64,000 nucleotides of DNA from Tsukamurella ocularis (GCF_024807615.1 NZ_JANUCJ010000004.1:62001-126000), one strand, 5' to 3'. Shown: positions 37,844-47,195, numbered from the stretch's first letter. Program-made: numbers and translations. Notes: generated by a model from the sequence alone, not told the origin.

Positions 37844-38647
37844 ATGACCGGTGACTCGCCCTTCGTCCTCGCCGTCGCCAATCAGAAGGGTGGCGTCGCG
37901 AAGACCACCACCGTCGCCAGTCTCGGGGCAGCGCTCGCGGAGCTCGGCGCGCGCGTGCTCGTCGTGGACCTCGACCCGCAGGGCTGCCTGACTTTCTCTC
38001 TCGGCCACAACCCGGACCGCATCGAACGCAGCGTGCACGACGTGCTGTTGGGCGATACGACGATCGGCGAGGTGCTGCTCGAGACGGAGGACGGCGTCAC
38101 CGTCCTGCCCGCGACCCTCGACCTGGCCGGCGCGGAGGCGCTGCTGCTCATGCGGGCGGGCCGCGAGTACGCGCTCAAGCGGGCCCTCGCCGACGTCGCG
38201 GACCGGTTCGACGTGGTGATCATCGACTGCCCGCCCAGCCTGGGCGTGCTCACCCTCAACGGCCTCACCGCCGCCGACGCCGTCGCCATCCCGCTGCAAT
38301 GCGAGACCCTCGCGCACCGCGGTGTCGGGCAGTTGCTCAAGACCGTCCGCGACGTGCAGGCCATCACGAATCCGGAGCTGGGCATGCTCGGCGCCATCGC
38401 GACCCTCTACGACGCGCGGACCACGCACAGCCGCGACATCCTCTCCGACGTCGCGGACCGCTACGACCTCGCGGTGTTGTCGCCGCCCATTCCGCGCACC
38501 GTCCGGTTCGCCGAGGCGAACGCCGCCGGCCGCACCGTGCTCGCGGGCCGGAAGAACAAGGGCGCCACCGCCTATCGCGAGCTCGCGCAGAGCATCAAGG
38601 CCCACGTCTCCGACGGTGCTCCGCTGGTCACCTGGGCGGCCGAGTAG
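37844..38647 (+). CDS. ParA/Soj-like ATPase (Rv3213c-like)
   Basis: 267 residues. Deviant Walker A KGGVAKTT (15-22), Walker A' LVVDLDPQG and Walker B VVIIDCPPSLG. There is no ParB partner gene next to it, and the chromosomal parAB pair is expected near the origin, so this is an orphan ParA as in mycobacteria. Possible roles are positioning of a protein complex or polar growth machinery. Confidence 0.9.
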   Translation: MTGDSPFVLAVANQKGGVAKTTTVASLGAALAELGARVLVVDLDPQGCLTFSLGHNPDRIERSVHDVLLGDTTIGEVLLETEDGVTVLPATLDLAGAEALLLMRAGREYALKRALADVADRFDVVIIDCPPSLGVLTLNGLTAADAVAIPLQCETLAHRGVGQLLKTVRDVQAITNPELGMLGAIATLYDARTTHSRDILSDVADRYDLAVLSPPIPRTVRFAEANAAGRTVLAGRKNKGATAYRELAQSIKAHVSDGAPLVTWAAE

Positions 38648-38652
38648 AGGGT

Positions 38653-39891
38653 TCAGGCCGCGCGGTACGCCTGGACCGTCGATCCCCACTGCGCGATCAG
38701 TGTGGTGCCGGCCTCGGCGAGCAGCACCGGACCGTCGGTGTAGCCGGGCCGGGTGACCGGCGTCGACCGGCTCCGAGCGCGCGTGGTCAGGTCGTACGCG
38801 TCGAGGGAGGTGGGGCCGGGTACCACCAGCTGGCCGCCGACCACCGCGCCGGGCCCGAGCGTCCCCGGGATCACCATCTCCGCGGCGAGCGAGGCGGCGT
38901 CGACCACCACGGTCGCGGTGCCGGTGTAGAACGAGGCGATGCCGGCCTCGGTCACGACGGGCACGTCGCGCGGGGCGCCGCCGGGACCGGTGGTCACGTC
39001 CACGGAGAACAGCGCGCGGCCCTGCGGGTCCACGGTGGTCACCCGCGCGGAGCGCCCCTGCTGGGCGGGTACGTAGACCACCGCGCCGTGTGCCGTCGCG
39101 GTGATGAGCCGGGCGCGCTCGCCGCCCTCCGGCGCCGCGTCCCCGAGATCCGGGCTGACGACCGAGGAGGTCTCCTGCGGCTCGGACGCCTCCTTCGGGG
39201 AGGCGCCGATCACGGTGAGCCGGGGGAAGGGCTCGGTGGGACACGTCTCGAGGATCGCGATCGACGCTCCTGCCGGCAGTGCGGAACCGATCGTGCACCC
39301 GGACCGCGGCTGGACGCCTGGGTTCACCGGGACGTCGGGCTTGCCGTACTCGACAGTGCGGACGAGGTCCGAGCGGAAGACGTCGACCCGCGTCGGCCCC
39401 TGCACGACGGCGTAGTTGCCGTCGCCGGTGAGGGTGACGTCGTGGTCCTCGCGACTGGTCCGGCTGGCACGCCGCTGCCCGGTACCGGGGTCGAGCGCCA
39501 TCACCTCGCCGCAGCCGCGGACGTCGCGGTAGAACGCGAGCACGAGGCCGGCGTTGGCCGTGAGCCCGCAGACGTCGGTCTCGCGCTGGTACCGCCAGGT
39601 GCGCTGCCCGGTCGCGGGGTCGTGTCCGGCGACCTCGCCGCCGCGCGTGAGGACGAGGGCGCCGTTGAGCGTCAGAGCGGGGCGGTCGGACCGCGCGGTC
39701 CACGCCTCGGCGAGCGCGGCGGGCAGTTCGACGAGCGAGCCAGGCACGGTCGACGGTGCCGGCGCCGTCTCGCTGACCGCCTTGCTCGCGGATCCGACGC
39801 TCCAGGCCACGAAGCCCGCGACGACGACCGCGACCAGGATCGCGGCCGAGACCGCGAGATCGACGCGGGTCCTGCGTTCGGGTTTCACCAC
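38653..39891 (-). CDS. membrane-anchored beta-propeller protein (Rv3212-like)
   Basis: 412 residues. One N-terminal membrane helix (about 12-32) anchors an extracytoplasmic PQQ-type beta-propeller with repeated GHDPATGQRTWRY and ALDPGTGQRRA blades. Four to five cysteines in C-x-GL, RGCGE, SGCTIG and ILETCP may pair. The place between a ParA-like gene and rhlE matches Rv3212, a conserved alanine/valine-rich protein. Role unknown. Start is a GTG; two adjacent GTG codons are possible. Confidence 0.82.
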   Translation of the reverse strand: MVKPERRTRVDLAVSAAILVAVVVAGFVAWSVGSASKAVSETAPAPSTVPGSLVELPAALAEAWTARSDRPALTLNGALVLTRGGEVAGHDPATGQRTWRYQRETDVCGLTANAGLVLAFYRDVRGCGEVMALDPGTGQRRASRTSREDHDVTLTGDGNYAVVQGPTRVDVFRSDLVRTVEYGKPDVPVNPGVQPRSGCTIGSALPAGASIAILETCPTEPFPRLTVIGASPKEASEPQETSSVVSPDLGDAAPEGGERARLITATAHGAVVYVPAQQGRSARVTTVDPQGRALFSVDVTTGPGGAPRDVPVVTEAGIASFYTGTATVVVDAASLAAEMVIPGTLGPGAVVGGQLVVPGPTSLDAYDLTTRARSRSTPVTRPGYTDGPVLLAEAGTTLIAQWGSTVQAYRAA

Positions 39892-39944
39892 GCGCCCGAG
39901 CCTAGCGGCGACGACGCCGGGCCGGCCGCATGCATACTCGGGGC

Positions 39945-40808
39945 ATGTCGACGGCGCGCCTCCCGCTGACCCGCGCGCAGGGCTTCCTCGGGCAGCTGCT
40001 GCGGTTCGCGTGGATCGAGCTGCAGTGCTGCGCGTTCGCGATCGCCGTCTTCGTGGGGCTCGCCGGGTCGGCGCTGATCTGGTCTCGCTGGGACCCGCCG
40101 CTGGCGCGCTACGACGCGCTGCTGCTCTACGTCATCGCGGTGCAAGTGCTGTTCGTCGCCACCAAACGGGAGTCGTGGCGCGAGCTGGGGGTGGTCTGCG
40201 CCTTTCACCTGGCGGGCTTCGCCCTGGAGGTGTTCAAGGTCGCCGTCGGGTCCTGGGAGTACCCCGACGCCGCACTGACCAAGATCGCCGGGGTGCCGCT
40301 CTACGCGGGCTTCATGTACGCCGCGGTGGGGTCGTACGTCTGCCAGGCATTCCGGCGCTTCGACCTGACGGTGAGCCACTACCGGACCGGGGCGGTGCTC
40401 GTCCTCGCGCTGGCCGCGTACGCGAACTTCTTCACCCACCACGTCCTGCCCGACCTGAGGGTCGTCATCGCACTGGGCTTCCTGGTGGTCACCGCGCGCA
40501 GCCGCGTGTGGTTCACGGTGGGCGCACAGCGCTACTGGATGCCGCTGCCGCTCTCGTTCGTGCTGATCGGGTTCTTCCTGTGGATCGCCGAGAACATGGC
40601 AACCTTCCTCGGCGCGTGGCGCTACCCGGACCAGGGCGACGCGTGGCGGATGGTGCACGCGGGGAAGTTCGGCTCCTGGGTACTGCTCGTGAGTCTCAGC
40701 TTCGTGCTGGTGTCGCTGCTCGACCGCCGCGCGGCAGCGGGGACGTCCCCCGCCGACGCGGGAACACCGGACCCGGCGGTCGCGGCGGCGGACCGAACAG
40801 CGCCGTGA
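39945..40808 (+). CDS. DUF817 family integral membrane protein
   Basis: 287 residues with about eight membrane helices. Signature segments of the DUF817 family are visible: LEVFKVAVGSWEYP, PLYAGFMYAAVGSYVCQAFRRF, ANFFTHHVLPDLR and ENMATFLGAWRYPDQ. Function unknown; some conserved His and Trp residues in membrane segments. The tail is Ala/Pro-rich. Not part of the mycobacterial order, so a lineage-specific insertion. Confidence 0.85.
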   Translation: MSTARLPLTRAQGFLGQLLRFAWIELQCCAFAIAVFVGLAGSALIWSRWDPPLARYDALLLYVIAVQVLFVATKRESWRELGVVCAFHLAGFALEVFKVAVGSWEYPDAALTKIAGVPLYAGFMYAAVGSYVCQAFRRFDLTVSHYRTGAVLVLALAAYANFFTHHVLPDLRVVIALGFLVVTARSRVWFTVGAQRYWMPLPLSFVLIGFFLWIAENMATFLGAWRYPDQGDAWRMVHAGKFGSWVLLVSLSFVLVSLLDRRAAAGTSPADAGTPDPAVAAADRTAP

Positions 40809-40817
40809 GGGCCTGCG

Positions 40818-41045
40818 TCAGCTGGCGTTGAAGCCGACGGAGCGGCTCTCATTGGTGCCGACCTCGACGTAGGAGACGCGGGCGGCGGGCACCAGGTACT
40901 GCTTGCCCTTCTCGTCCGTCAGCTCCAGCAGGTCAGTGCGGCCGGCCAGCGCGTCGGCGACGGCCTTCTTCACGTCTTCCGACGAGTCCTTGCTCTGCAC
41001 CACGAGTTCGCGGTTCGAGTCCGCGATACCGATCTTGATCTCCAT
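40818..41045 (-). CDS. DUF3107 protein (TB9.4/Rv3208A-like)
   Basis: 75 residues. Starts MEIKIGIADSNRELVV and ends VSYVEVGTNESRSVGF, which match the small actinobacterial DUF3107 family. No catalytic residues are obvious. Convergent to the DUF817 gene with a 9-bp gap. Function unknown. Confidence 0.9.
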   Translation of the reverse strand: MEIKIGIADSNRELVVQSKDSSEDVKKAVADALAGRTDLLELTDEKGKQYLVPAARVSYVEVGTNESRSVGFNAS

Positions 41046-41110
41046 GCCACGAGGCTATCCGCAGGGGCCGCGGTCGTGCGGGCCGAGGCCGCTGTTTCTG
41101 CTGAGGGCAG

Positions 41111-41782
41111 TCAGCCCAGGCCGAGGGTCGCCATCCGCTCGGCGTGCCGGGTCTGCAGTGATTCGAAGAACTGCGCCACGCCCGGCAGGTCCCCGGAATG
41201 CTCGAAGAGCAGCGCGGCCAGCTCGTCACGGGTGGCGAGCACCTCCTGCGCCTGCGTGATGGCCTCCGACAGCAGGCGCCGGCCCCATAGTGTGAGCGGG
41301 GAGCGCAACGCCGGGTTCGCGGTCACCGCGGCGCGCACCCGCTCGACGGCGAAGTCGGACTCGCGGGTGTCGGAGAGCACCGCCGCGACCACCGCGGCCG
41401 GCTCGGTTGGGAGCGCGCGCGCCACCTCGGAGTAGAAGTCGGCGGCGAGCCCGTCGCCGATGTAGGCCTTGACCAGCGATTCGTTCCAGTTCCGGGGCGC
41501 CGTCCGCTCGTGGTAGCGGGTGATCACCGGCACGAAGGGGGCGGTCGCCGTCGCCACGTCCTGCCCGCGACGGTCGAGCTCGGTCTCCAGCCGCTCGAAG
41601 TTGCGCATCTGCGCCGCGGCCATCGACGAGACGGCGATCCGGCCGCGGAGGTCCGGCGCCATCTCGGCCTCCTTGGCGAGCCGCTCGAAGGCGGCGAGTT
41701 CGCCGTACGCCAGCACCGCGAACAGGGCCGCGACTCCCGGGTGCTCGGTGGTGATTCCCCGGTCCTGCGACTGTTCGCTCAT
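41111..41782 (-). CDS. ferritin-like fold protein (Rv3210c-like)
   Basis: 223 residues from the ATG at 41782 (MSEQSQDRG). A helical-bundle protein with AYGELAAFERLAKEA and AAAQMRNFERLE, the Glu and ExxH-like positions expected in ferritin-like di-iron proteins of the MiaE type; some ligands look replaced, so metal binding is not certain. Divergent from rhlE, same arrangement as Rv3210c-Rv3211. Function unknown. Confidence 0.75.
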   Translation of the reverse strand: MSEQSQDRGITTEHPGVAALFAVLAYGELAAFERLAKEAEMAPDLRGRIAVSSMAAAQMRNFERLETELDRRGQDVATATAPFVPVITRYHERTAPRNWNESLVKAYIGDGLAADFYSEVARALPTEPAAVVAAVLSDTRESDFAVERVRAAVTANPALRSPLTLWGRRLLSEAITQAQEVLATRDELAALLFEHSGDLPGVAQFFESLQTRHAERMATLGLG

Positions 41783-41962
41783 GGTGCACATGCTAGTGCG
41801 GCCCGCTCCGCGGGGTAGGATGGTCGCCAGCGATCGACTTCGGTCGCCGGTAGTTGTGCGCGCACTCCGCCCCACCGCCTGACGGCGAGGGCGTCGAGGC
41901 GACGATGACGGTCCGAGACACGGGCCGGGGATTCATTGGCCGGAACAGTGCGCGCGTGAGAA

Positions 41963-43600
41963 ATGAACGCGACGCATTCGCCGCCGATGAAAGGCAGAAC
42001 CATCACCACCGCGAACAACGACATCCACACCGAGCCCGCCGCCGCCGAGGGACTGCCCGACGTCCACGTGATCGGCGACGATCACGTCTCGCCCAGCTTC
42101 GCCGAGCTCGGCGTTGACCAGGGCATCGTCGACGCGCTCGGCAAGCGTGGCATCGAGCGCACCTTCGCCATCCAGGAGCTGACGCTCCCGCTCGCGCTCG
42201 CCGGCAACGACCTCATCGGCCAGGCCCGCACGGGCATGGGCAAGACCTACGGCTTCGGCGTCCCGCTGCTCAACCGCCTGATCACGCAGGCCCGCGCCGA
42301 CGTCGGCGAGGACGGCCTCCGCGCGCTCGACGGAACGCCGCGCGCGCTCATCATCGTCCCCACCCGCGAGCTCTGTGTGCAGGTCACTGACGACCTCGAG
42401 CAGGCCTCCGACAGCGTTCGCGTGCAGACCACCAAGGGCGAACGCGATCTGCGGATCACCTCGATCTACGGCGGCCGCCCCTATGAGGCGCAGATCGAGG
42501 CGCTGCAGAAGGGCGTCGACGTCGTCGTCGGCACCCCCGGCCGCCTGCTCGACCTGGCCAAGCAGGGCCACCTCGTGCTCGGCAAGATCCAGATCCTGGT
42601 GCTCGACGAGGCCGACGAGATGCTCGACCTGGGCTTCCTCCCCGACATCGAGCGCATCCTCACGATGGTCCCCACCGACCGGCAGACGATGCTGTTCTCG
42701 GCCACGATGCCCGGCCCGATCATCACGCTGGCCCGCACGTTCCTGCGTCAGCCGACGCACGTGCGCGCCGAGCACCACGACGACTCCGCGGTGCACGAGC
42801 GCACCACGCAGTACGTCTACCGCGCCCACGCCCTCGACAAGGTCGAGCTCGTCGCGAAGGTACTGCAGGCCGAGGGCCGCGGCGCGACCATGATCTTCAC
42901 CCGCACCAAGCGCACCGCGCAGAAGGTGGCCGACGAGCTGGCCGAGCGTGGCTTCAAGGTCGGCGCCGTGCACGGCGACCTGGGTCAGGTCGCGCGTGAG
43001 AAGGCGCTCGGCAAGTTCCGTGACGGCTCGATCGACGTGCTGGTCGCGACCGACGTCGCCGCCCGCGGCATCGACATCGACGACGTCACGCACGTCATCA
43101 ACTTCCAGTGCCCCGAGGACGACAAGACCTACGTGCACCGCATCGGCCGCACCGGCCGCGCGGGCAAGACCGGCATCGCCGTCACTCTGGTCGACTGGGA
43201 CGAGCTGCACCGCTGGCAGCTCATCGACAAGGCGCTCGGACTCGGCCAGCCCGAGCCCGCCGAGACCTACAGCTCCAGCGAGCACCTCTTCACCGACCTG
43301 GGCATCGACCCCAAGGTCAAGGGCAGCCTGCCCGGCGTGCGCAAGCGCGCCGAGGGCGAGGTCGTGGAGCGCAAGCCTCGCGAGAGGCGCGAGAGCACCC
43401 GGTCGCGCACGCGCACCCGCGGCGGCCAGAAGGCCGACGGTGCCCCCGCCGAGGCGAAGCCCGCGACCGCCGCGCCGCAGTCGCAGGCACCGTCGAACGA
43501 CGGTGCCGAGGGCGACGCCCCGGCCCGCAGGCGCCGTCGTCGCCGCCGTTCCGGCGCCGCCAAGGCCGAGGGCGCCGTGGCGGAGACCTCCGCCGAGTAG
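41963..43600 (+). CDS. rhlE: DEAD-box RNA helicase RhlE
   Basis: 545 residues. The Q motif (FAIQELTLPLAL), Walker A ARTGMGKT, PTRELC, TPGRLLDL, DEAD box VLDEADEM, SATMP, and HRIGRTGRAGK are all present. A basic tail (about 450-545) rich in Arg, Ala and Pro should bind RNA. Likely part of RNA degradation or cold adaptation. The ATG at 41963 is taken; the ATG at 41987 is an alternative. The stop codon is followed directly by the first direct repeat of the island. Confidence 0.93.
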   Translation: MNATHSPPMKGRTITTANNDIHTEPAAAEGLPDVHVIGDDHVSPSFAELGVDQGIVDALGKRGIERTFAIQELTLPLALAGNDLIGQARTGMGKTYGFGVPLLNRLITQARADVGEDGLRALDGTPRALIIVPTRELCVQVTDDLEQASDSVRVQTTKGERDLRITSIYGGRPYEAQIEALQKGVDVVVGTPGRLLDLAKQGHLVLGKIQILVLDEADEMLDLGFLPDIERILTMVPTDRQTMLFSATMPGPIITLARTFLRQPTHVRAEHHDDSAVHERTTQYVYRAHALDKVELVAKVLQAEGRGATMIFTRTKRTAQKVADELAERGFKVGAVHGDLGQVAREKALGKFRDGSIDVLVATDVAARGIDIDDVTHVINFQCPEDDKTYVHRIGRTGRAGKTGIAVTLVDWDELHRWQLIDKALGLGQPEPAETYSSSEHLFTDLGIDPKVKGSLPGVRKRAEGEVVERKPRERRESTRSRTRTRGGQKADGAPAEAKPATAAPQSQAPSNDGAEGDAPARRRRRRRRSGAAKAEGAVAETSAE

Positions 43601-43658
43601 TCCCCCGAACGATGGACCCCGCTCCCGCCGCATGGCGGACGCGGGGTCCTCGTGCGTT
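43601..43658 (+). repeat. direct repeat DR1 at left edge of the island, includes rhlE terminator
   Basis: Starts at the base after the rhlE stop. 58 bp, matched by DR2 at 50498-50555 with four substitutions (positions 18, 31, 39 and 42). It contains a hairpin, GGACCCCGC (43614-43622) with GCGGGGTCC (43641-43649) and an inner CCGCC/GGCGG pair. Confidence 0.85.
43614..43649. terminator. rhlE terminator hairpin (left copy)
   Basis: Nine-base arms GGACCCCGC / GCGGGGTCC, with nested CCGCC-GCAT-GGCGG. It is 13 bp beyond the rhlE stop and lies in the direct repeat. The DR2 copy at 50511-50546 keeps the fold with one G-U pair. Confidence 0.75.
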
Positions 43659-43879
43659 TCGGAAGCGGTGAGCGGTCAGGACCTCCCGCCCGGAAGCACG
43701 AGCTGCGCAAGGCCGGAGTCGCACCCGAGCAAAAGCAGGATGGGGGCCGGATCTCCCTGTCGCATTGGGACTGGCGAGTCGCAACGGAACCGGGATGCGT
43801 CGAAGCGCGCTCAATCTGGCATAGACCATCGGCGCTGGCGAGGAGATTCCCGACCGGGCGCGGTGGAGGTAGCCGTCCT
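43659..43879. other. 221-bp stretch inside the island, no gene seen
   Basis: Lies between DR1 and the end of the MFS gene. Frames open on both strands but none has a family match, a Shine-Dalgarno or normal codon use. No inverted terminal repeat, integrase or transposase fragment is seen here. Confidence 0.4.
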
Positions 43880-45280
43880 CTACGGCGGGGCCAGGTCGCT
43901 GGCGAGTGTAGCGTTGTTTCCCTCGGCGCGTGGATCATCCCCGTGAAAACTGGCGGCGGCGATCACCAGCAAGGTCACGAGTTGGAGACTCAGAATTACG
44001 ATGAAAGCGGTGGTGTGCCCGCTGCTCAACAGTCCTGTAAACACTCCACCGATTGCCGCAACTCCGACAGCCATGGAGCCCTGTTGGGTAGTGACGAGGA
44101 TGCCGCCACCTACTCCGGCATGGTCTTTGGGCATTGCACCGATGATCGAGATTTGTGATGATCCGATCGCAAGTGCTTGGCCGAACCCTATGAGAGATAT
44201 CCCAGGTACAAGGACGGGGATCGGTGCACCGAGCGTCAGCGCGACAATCAGCCACGCGACGCCTACCGCCTGAATCATCAAGCCTAATGAGAACGTCCGG
44301 TCACCACTCCTACCCCGAAGGGCGGGCACAGCCAATGAACCCACGATAAAGGCGATCGGCATCGGAGCGACGACACCGGCGGCCGCGACGGGGCTGAGCC
44401 CGAAGCCCTGCTGAAGCGCCAACGGTAGCGCGAACAGGTATCCGGCCCACACCGCAAGGAACGGAATGAGGAGCACCAGACCGCGGCGGACACGTGGATG
44501 GGTGAGCACTTCAGGGGGCAGCAGAGGCGATGGTTGCTGTTTCTCAATGCGCCACAGGATCAGTGCTAGGGGAGGTACGGCCAGGAGCAGAGCGAATGAC
44601 CAGCTACCGCGATTGAGGACAATGAGCAGTGTCACGATCAGTGCACCTAGAACCACAGTGCCGCGTAGGTCGACGCGCAGGGGGCGCGGCGAACGTGTCT
44701 CAGGAACGTGTCGCAGCACCAGGGCCATGGCCACGATGCCGATCGGTAGGTTGATCACGAAGATCGGCCTCCACGCGGCGCCCAGCAAATCGGCTTGTAC
44801 GAGCACTCCGCCGAGTACCAGCCCAACGACGGCGGCGAGTCCACTGACGATTGCAAAGAGGCTCAACGCCCGTGGCCGGCGCTCGTCCTCGACGGCGGCG
44901 GCGATCGTGCCGAGCACCTGCGGCGGAATCATCGCAGCTGCGGCTCCTTGCGCTACACGGGCCGCGATGAGCGCTGGAGCCGTGGGGGCCAGGGCACAGA
45001 GGAGTGAGGCAAGAGTGAACAACGCCAGGCCCGCCACCAGGATTCGCTTGCGCCCATAGATATCACCAAGCCGACCACAGAGGACCAGCAGAACCGTGAA
45101 GGCCACGACGTAGCCGGCCACAACAAGCTCGAGTGTTCCCGGACCGGCGGTGAGGTCTGCGTCGATCTCGGCGAGCGCAATATTGACGATGAACGAATCC
45201 GCCATCGGCAGCAGCACCGCCAGTAGTACGACTGCCAGCCCGGTCGAGCTCAGCCTGTGTGGCATCTGATCTACTCTCAC
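43880..45280 (-). CDS. MFS efflux transporter, DHA2 (14-helix) family
   Basis: About 466 residues from the GTG at 45280, which has AAGGGAA 7 bp upstream; the ATG at 45265 is a possible start and a TTG at 45301 less likely. Fourteen membrane helices are expected. Motif A GRLGDIYGRKR lies after helix 2 and the antiporter segment LSLFAIVSGLAAVVGLVLGGVL in helix 5. Proton-driven export of small amphiphiles is the family role. Last gene of the minus-strand peptide operon, 84 bp after the GRDP-like gene; it is the obvious exporter for the product. Confidence 0.9.
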   Translation of the reverse strand: MRVDQMPHRLSSTGLAVVLLAVLLPMADSFIVNIALAEIDADLTAGPGTLELVVAGYVVAFTVLLVLCGRLGDIYGRKRILVAGLALFTLASLLCALAPTAPALIAARVAQGAAAAMIPPQVLGTIAAAVEDERRPRALSLFAIVSGLAAVVGLVLGGVLVQADLLGAAWRPIFVINLPIGIVAMALVLRHVPETRSPRPLRVDLRGTVVLGALIVTLLIVLNRGSWSFALLLAVPPLALILWRIEKQQPSPLLPPEVLTHPRVRRGLVLLIPFLAVWAGYLFALPLALQQGFGLSPVAAAGVVAPMPIAFIVGSLAVPALRGRSGDRTFSLGLMIQAVGVAWLIVALTLGAPIPVLVPGISLIGFGQALAIGSSQISIIGAMPKDHAGVGGGILVTTQQGSMAVGVAAIGGVFTGLLSSGHTTAFIVILSLQLVTLLVIAAASFHGDDPRAEGNNATLASDLAPP

Positions 45281-45364
45281 GGTAGTTCCCTTGTGGAACA
45301 ACGTTGCAGCATGGAAATCCTCCGGCGGTGCACGTAGGCATCCACAGTTGGCCTCCCGGACTAT

Positions 45365-45949
45365 TCAGAGTCGTGGACCAGTCGACATCTCGCCGCCGCT
45401 CGGCTCGTGATTCTGCCCGCGCGGACCGTCAGTCGGCACCGAGGTGCGCATCTCGCCTGCTCCGCACAGGTCCGCTATGTGGCTCGGCGTCAGGCCCGTG
45501 ATATCGATCAAGAACTTGACGATCTTCCAGCATTCGGCCGTGGTTTCATCAATCTCACCGAAACAACGCACGTAAAGCGGAACCCACCTGAGCGCCTGCT
45601 CAGCGAGTTCTTCACGCGACGGTTCCGCACCGAACTCGGAGTATCCAATGCTGCGGTGATGAATGAAGAATGATCCCGGAAGCCGTTCGCAGAACTCGGT
45701 GTATTCGCGGGTTTGCAGAATCCAGTAGTGCCACACCTCGTCCACGTCTTGAATCACTGGCAGGAATAATCCCGCCAGTTCTTCGCGAAACATGGAAACT
45801 AGATAGAGATAGCGAAATGCCTCTCGGGTCTCACCGGCCGCTGTTTCGGCTGACACATTGTTGTGATGCTGGGTGTAGCTCACTGTCTCTTGGTAGAGAT
45901 CTCCCAGGAAAAGCGCATCATTCGGAGGTGACATCTGTGCGTCCATCAT
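45365..45949 (-). CDS. GRDP-like (glycine-rich domain-containing protein type) protein
   Basis: 194 residues from the ATG at 45949; ATGs at 45946 and 45934 are alternatives. The block VDEVWHYWILQTREYTEFCERL (69-90) then FFIHH (94-98) resembles the VDEVWH ... Y-x-x-FC ... H core of plant and bacterial glycine-rich-domain proteins (DUF1399 type), whose biochemistry is unknown. The conserved His residues (H74, H97, H98) could bind a metal. It overlaps the ligase gene by 32 bp, so the two are coupled. Candidate tailoring or scaffold protein. Confidence 0.65.
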   Translation of the reverse strand: MMDAQMSPPNDALFLGDLYQETVSYTQHHNNVSAETAAGETREAFRYLYLVSMFREELAGLFLPVIQDVDEVWHYWILQTREYTEFCERLPGSFFIHHRSIGYSEFGAEPSREELAEQALRWVPLYVRCFGEIDETTAECWKIVKFLIDITGLTPSHIADLCGAGEMRTSVPTDGPRGQNHEPSGGEMSTGPRL

Positions 45950-47195
45950 TCAACCATCGGTACTTTCCGGATATTCCTATGTCTATTCGAGAATGGTGTT
46001 CTGCTGTCATCGGCTGTAGGCCCGTGAGATTCGACAGCGCTGCACGCAGCTCGAGCGAGGTCTCCTGCATCAGGGGCTCACCCGAGAACGTGGTGTAGGC
46101 GAGTACGGCGTCGCTATCGGTCACGTCGAGCTTGTATAAGAACACATCCGGGGCGTGGGCGGCGATCACCTCATCGAGCTCGCCGTGCGCGATCAGTCCT
46201 ACCGGCCCAGAAAAGAGCTCCGGTTCGCGGCCGACAAACTTGACGATCTTGTTCGGGTCCGCCGATCCGTCGTCGGTGAGCACGCAATCACCTGTTCGAT
46301 ATCGAATCAGTGGCATGAACTGATTGCGTATCGACGAGACGACCAGGACATGAATCCCTCGGCCACCGGATATAGGAATTAGCTCGGCTTCCATGTCTTC
46401 AAGATAGGGGACATAACCCTGAGAGCTGTCGCTGTAGAACATGTAGCCGAGTTCAGTGCTACCGAACAGATCCACGACGGACCTGCTCAACCTGCGTTCG
46501 ATGAATCGACGCGTATTCGTCGGCATCATCTCGTAGGCGTTGACGATACTGTCGGGATCGGGAATATCGGCGCGTAGGAGAAGATGTGCGAGGTGATTCG
46601 CCGAACAATCGAGGTGGTATCCGCCCGTCGTTCGCCGCGCTTGAGTGATCTCTTCGACCATCTCGGCCACATCGGAGTCGGTCCAGTCCGCCGGATCGAG
46701 AACACGGTTAATGTACAGTGTTCGCGAGTCGAGCCAGCGGCTGGAACGCAGTTCTTCCGCGCCTGATTCGGAGTTGACCCTCATTACATGATCGGTCGCG
46801 AGGCGTGTGGTGATCGACACTCGGGGCATTCCTCGGCGAAAACTCTCACCGATCATCGGGTGCGCTTGCCAGATGGAGTAGTAGCTTTTGAGCAGAAATA
46901 GTGGTGGGCGAATCAACGCCATTCGGGCATGATTGGTCCCGGTGCTGAAGACTATTTGGGCTTCGCCCGTATCAAGCGCCGATGCGGTCGCGGCGGTCAT
47001 GAAGGATTCGGGGAATTCTTTCGCGACTTCACGTTTGGTGATGATCGCCGCATTGCCATCGACGATTCTACCGCGATAGAATGGCACGTCGCGAACAGCG
47101 TCGAGGAATTTCGACGCGATCGGGCGGACCTGAGTGTGCGGTGGCTGCAACTGCGGCGGCGCACTCAGAGCGCCGCCGCAGTCCTCGGAATTCAC
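45918..47195 (-). CDS. PaaK-like adenylate-forming ligase of a peptide locus
   Basis: 425 residues from a GTG whose last two bases form part of the precursor stop codon (GTGA overlap). Adenylate-forming motifs in PaaK/CapK order: VFSTGT (82-87) phosphate loop, LFGSTE (243-248), IRYRTGD (297-303), hinge VGREPE (321-326) and a C-terminal GKYRW with K411 as likely catalytic lysine. The N-terminal part (FLDAVRDVPFYRGRI ... ITKREV) matches the phenylacetate-CoA ligase family. It should activate a carboxylate as the adenylate, either a small acid for joining to the peptide or the peptide itself. No carrier protein is nearby. Other starts in frame lack a Shine-Dalgarno. Confidence 0.85.
   Translation of the reverse strand: MNSEDCGGALSAPPQLQPPHTQVRPIASKFLDAVRDVPFYRGRIVDGNAAIITKREVAKEFPESFMTAATASALDTGEAQIVFSTGTNHARMALIRPPLFLLKSYYSIWQAHPMIGESFRRGMPRVSITTRLATDHVMRVNSESGAEELRSSRWLDSRTLYINRVLDPADWTDSDVAEMVEEITQARRTTGGYHLDCSANHLAHLLLRADIPDPDSIVNAYEMMPTNTRRFIERRLSRSVVDLFGSTELGYMFYSDSSQGYVPYLEDMEAELIPISGGRGIHVLVVSSIRNQFMPLIRYRTGDCVLTDDGSADPNKIVKFVGREPELFSGPVGLIAHGELDEVIAAHAPDVFLYKLDVTDSDAVLAYTTFSGEPLMQETSLELRAALSNLTGLQPMTAEHHSRIDIGISGKYRWLNDGRTDVTSE
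47150..47182 (-). terminator. hairpin between precursor and ligase (attenuator)
   Basis: Perfect 13-bp stem ACTGCGGCGGCGC / GCGCCGCCGCAGT with a 7-base loop, 9 bp after the precursor stop and inside the first codons of the ligase gene. It is placed to stop most transcripts after the precursor and to shelter its mRNA, giving much precursor and little enzyme. Written on the minus strand. Confidence 0.7.

Noticed and set aside
43652-44158. 168-residue plus-strand frame at the left of the island
   Set aside because: Mostly antisense to the MFS gene end, unusual composition, no family match.
45063-45341. Small frame starting with a Cys-rich segment (MPTCTAGGFPCCNVV) between the GRDP-like and MFS genes, minus strand
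   Set aside because: Considered as a second precursor peptide, but it has no Shine-Dalgarno and runs far into the MFS gene in another frame with no conserved repeat.
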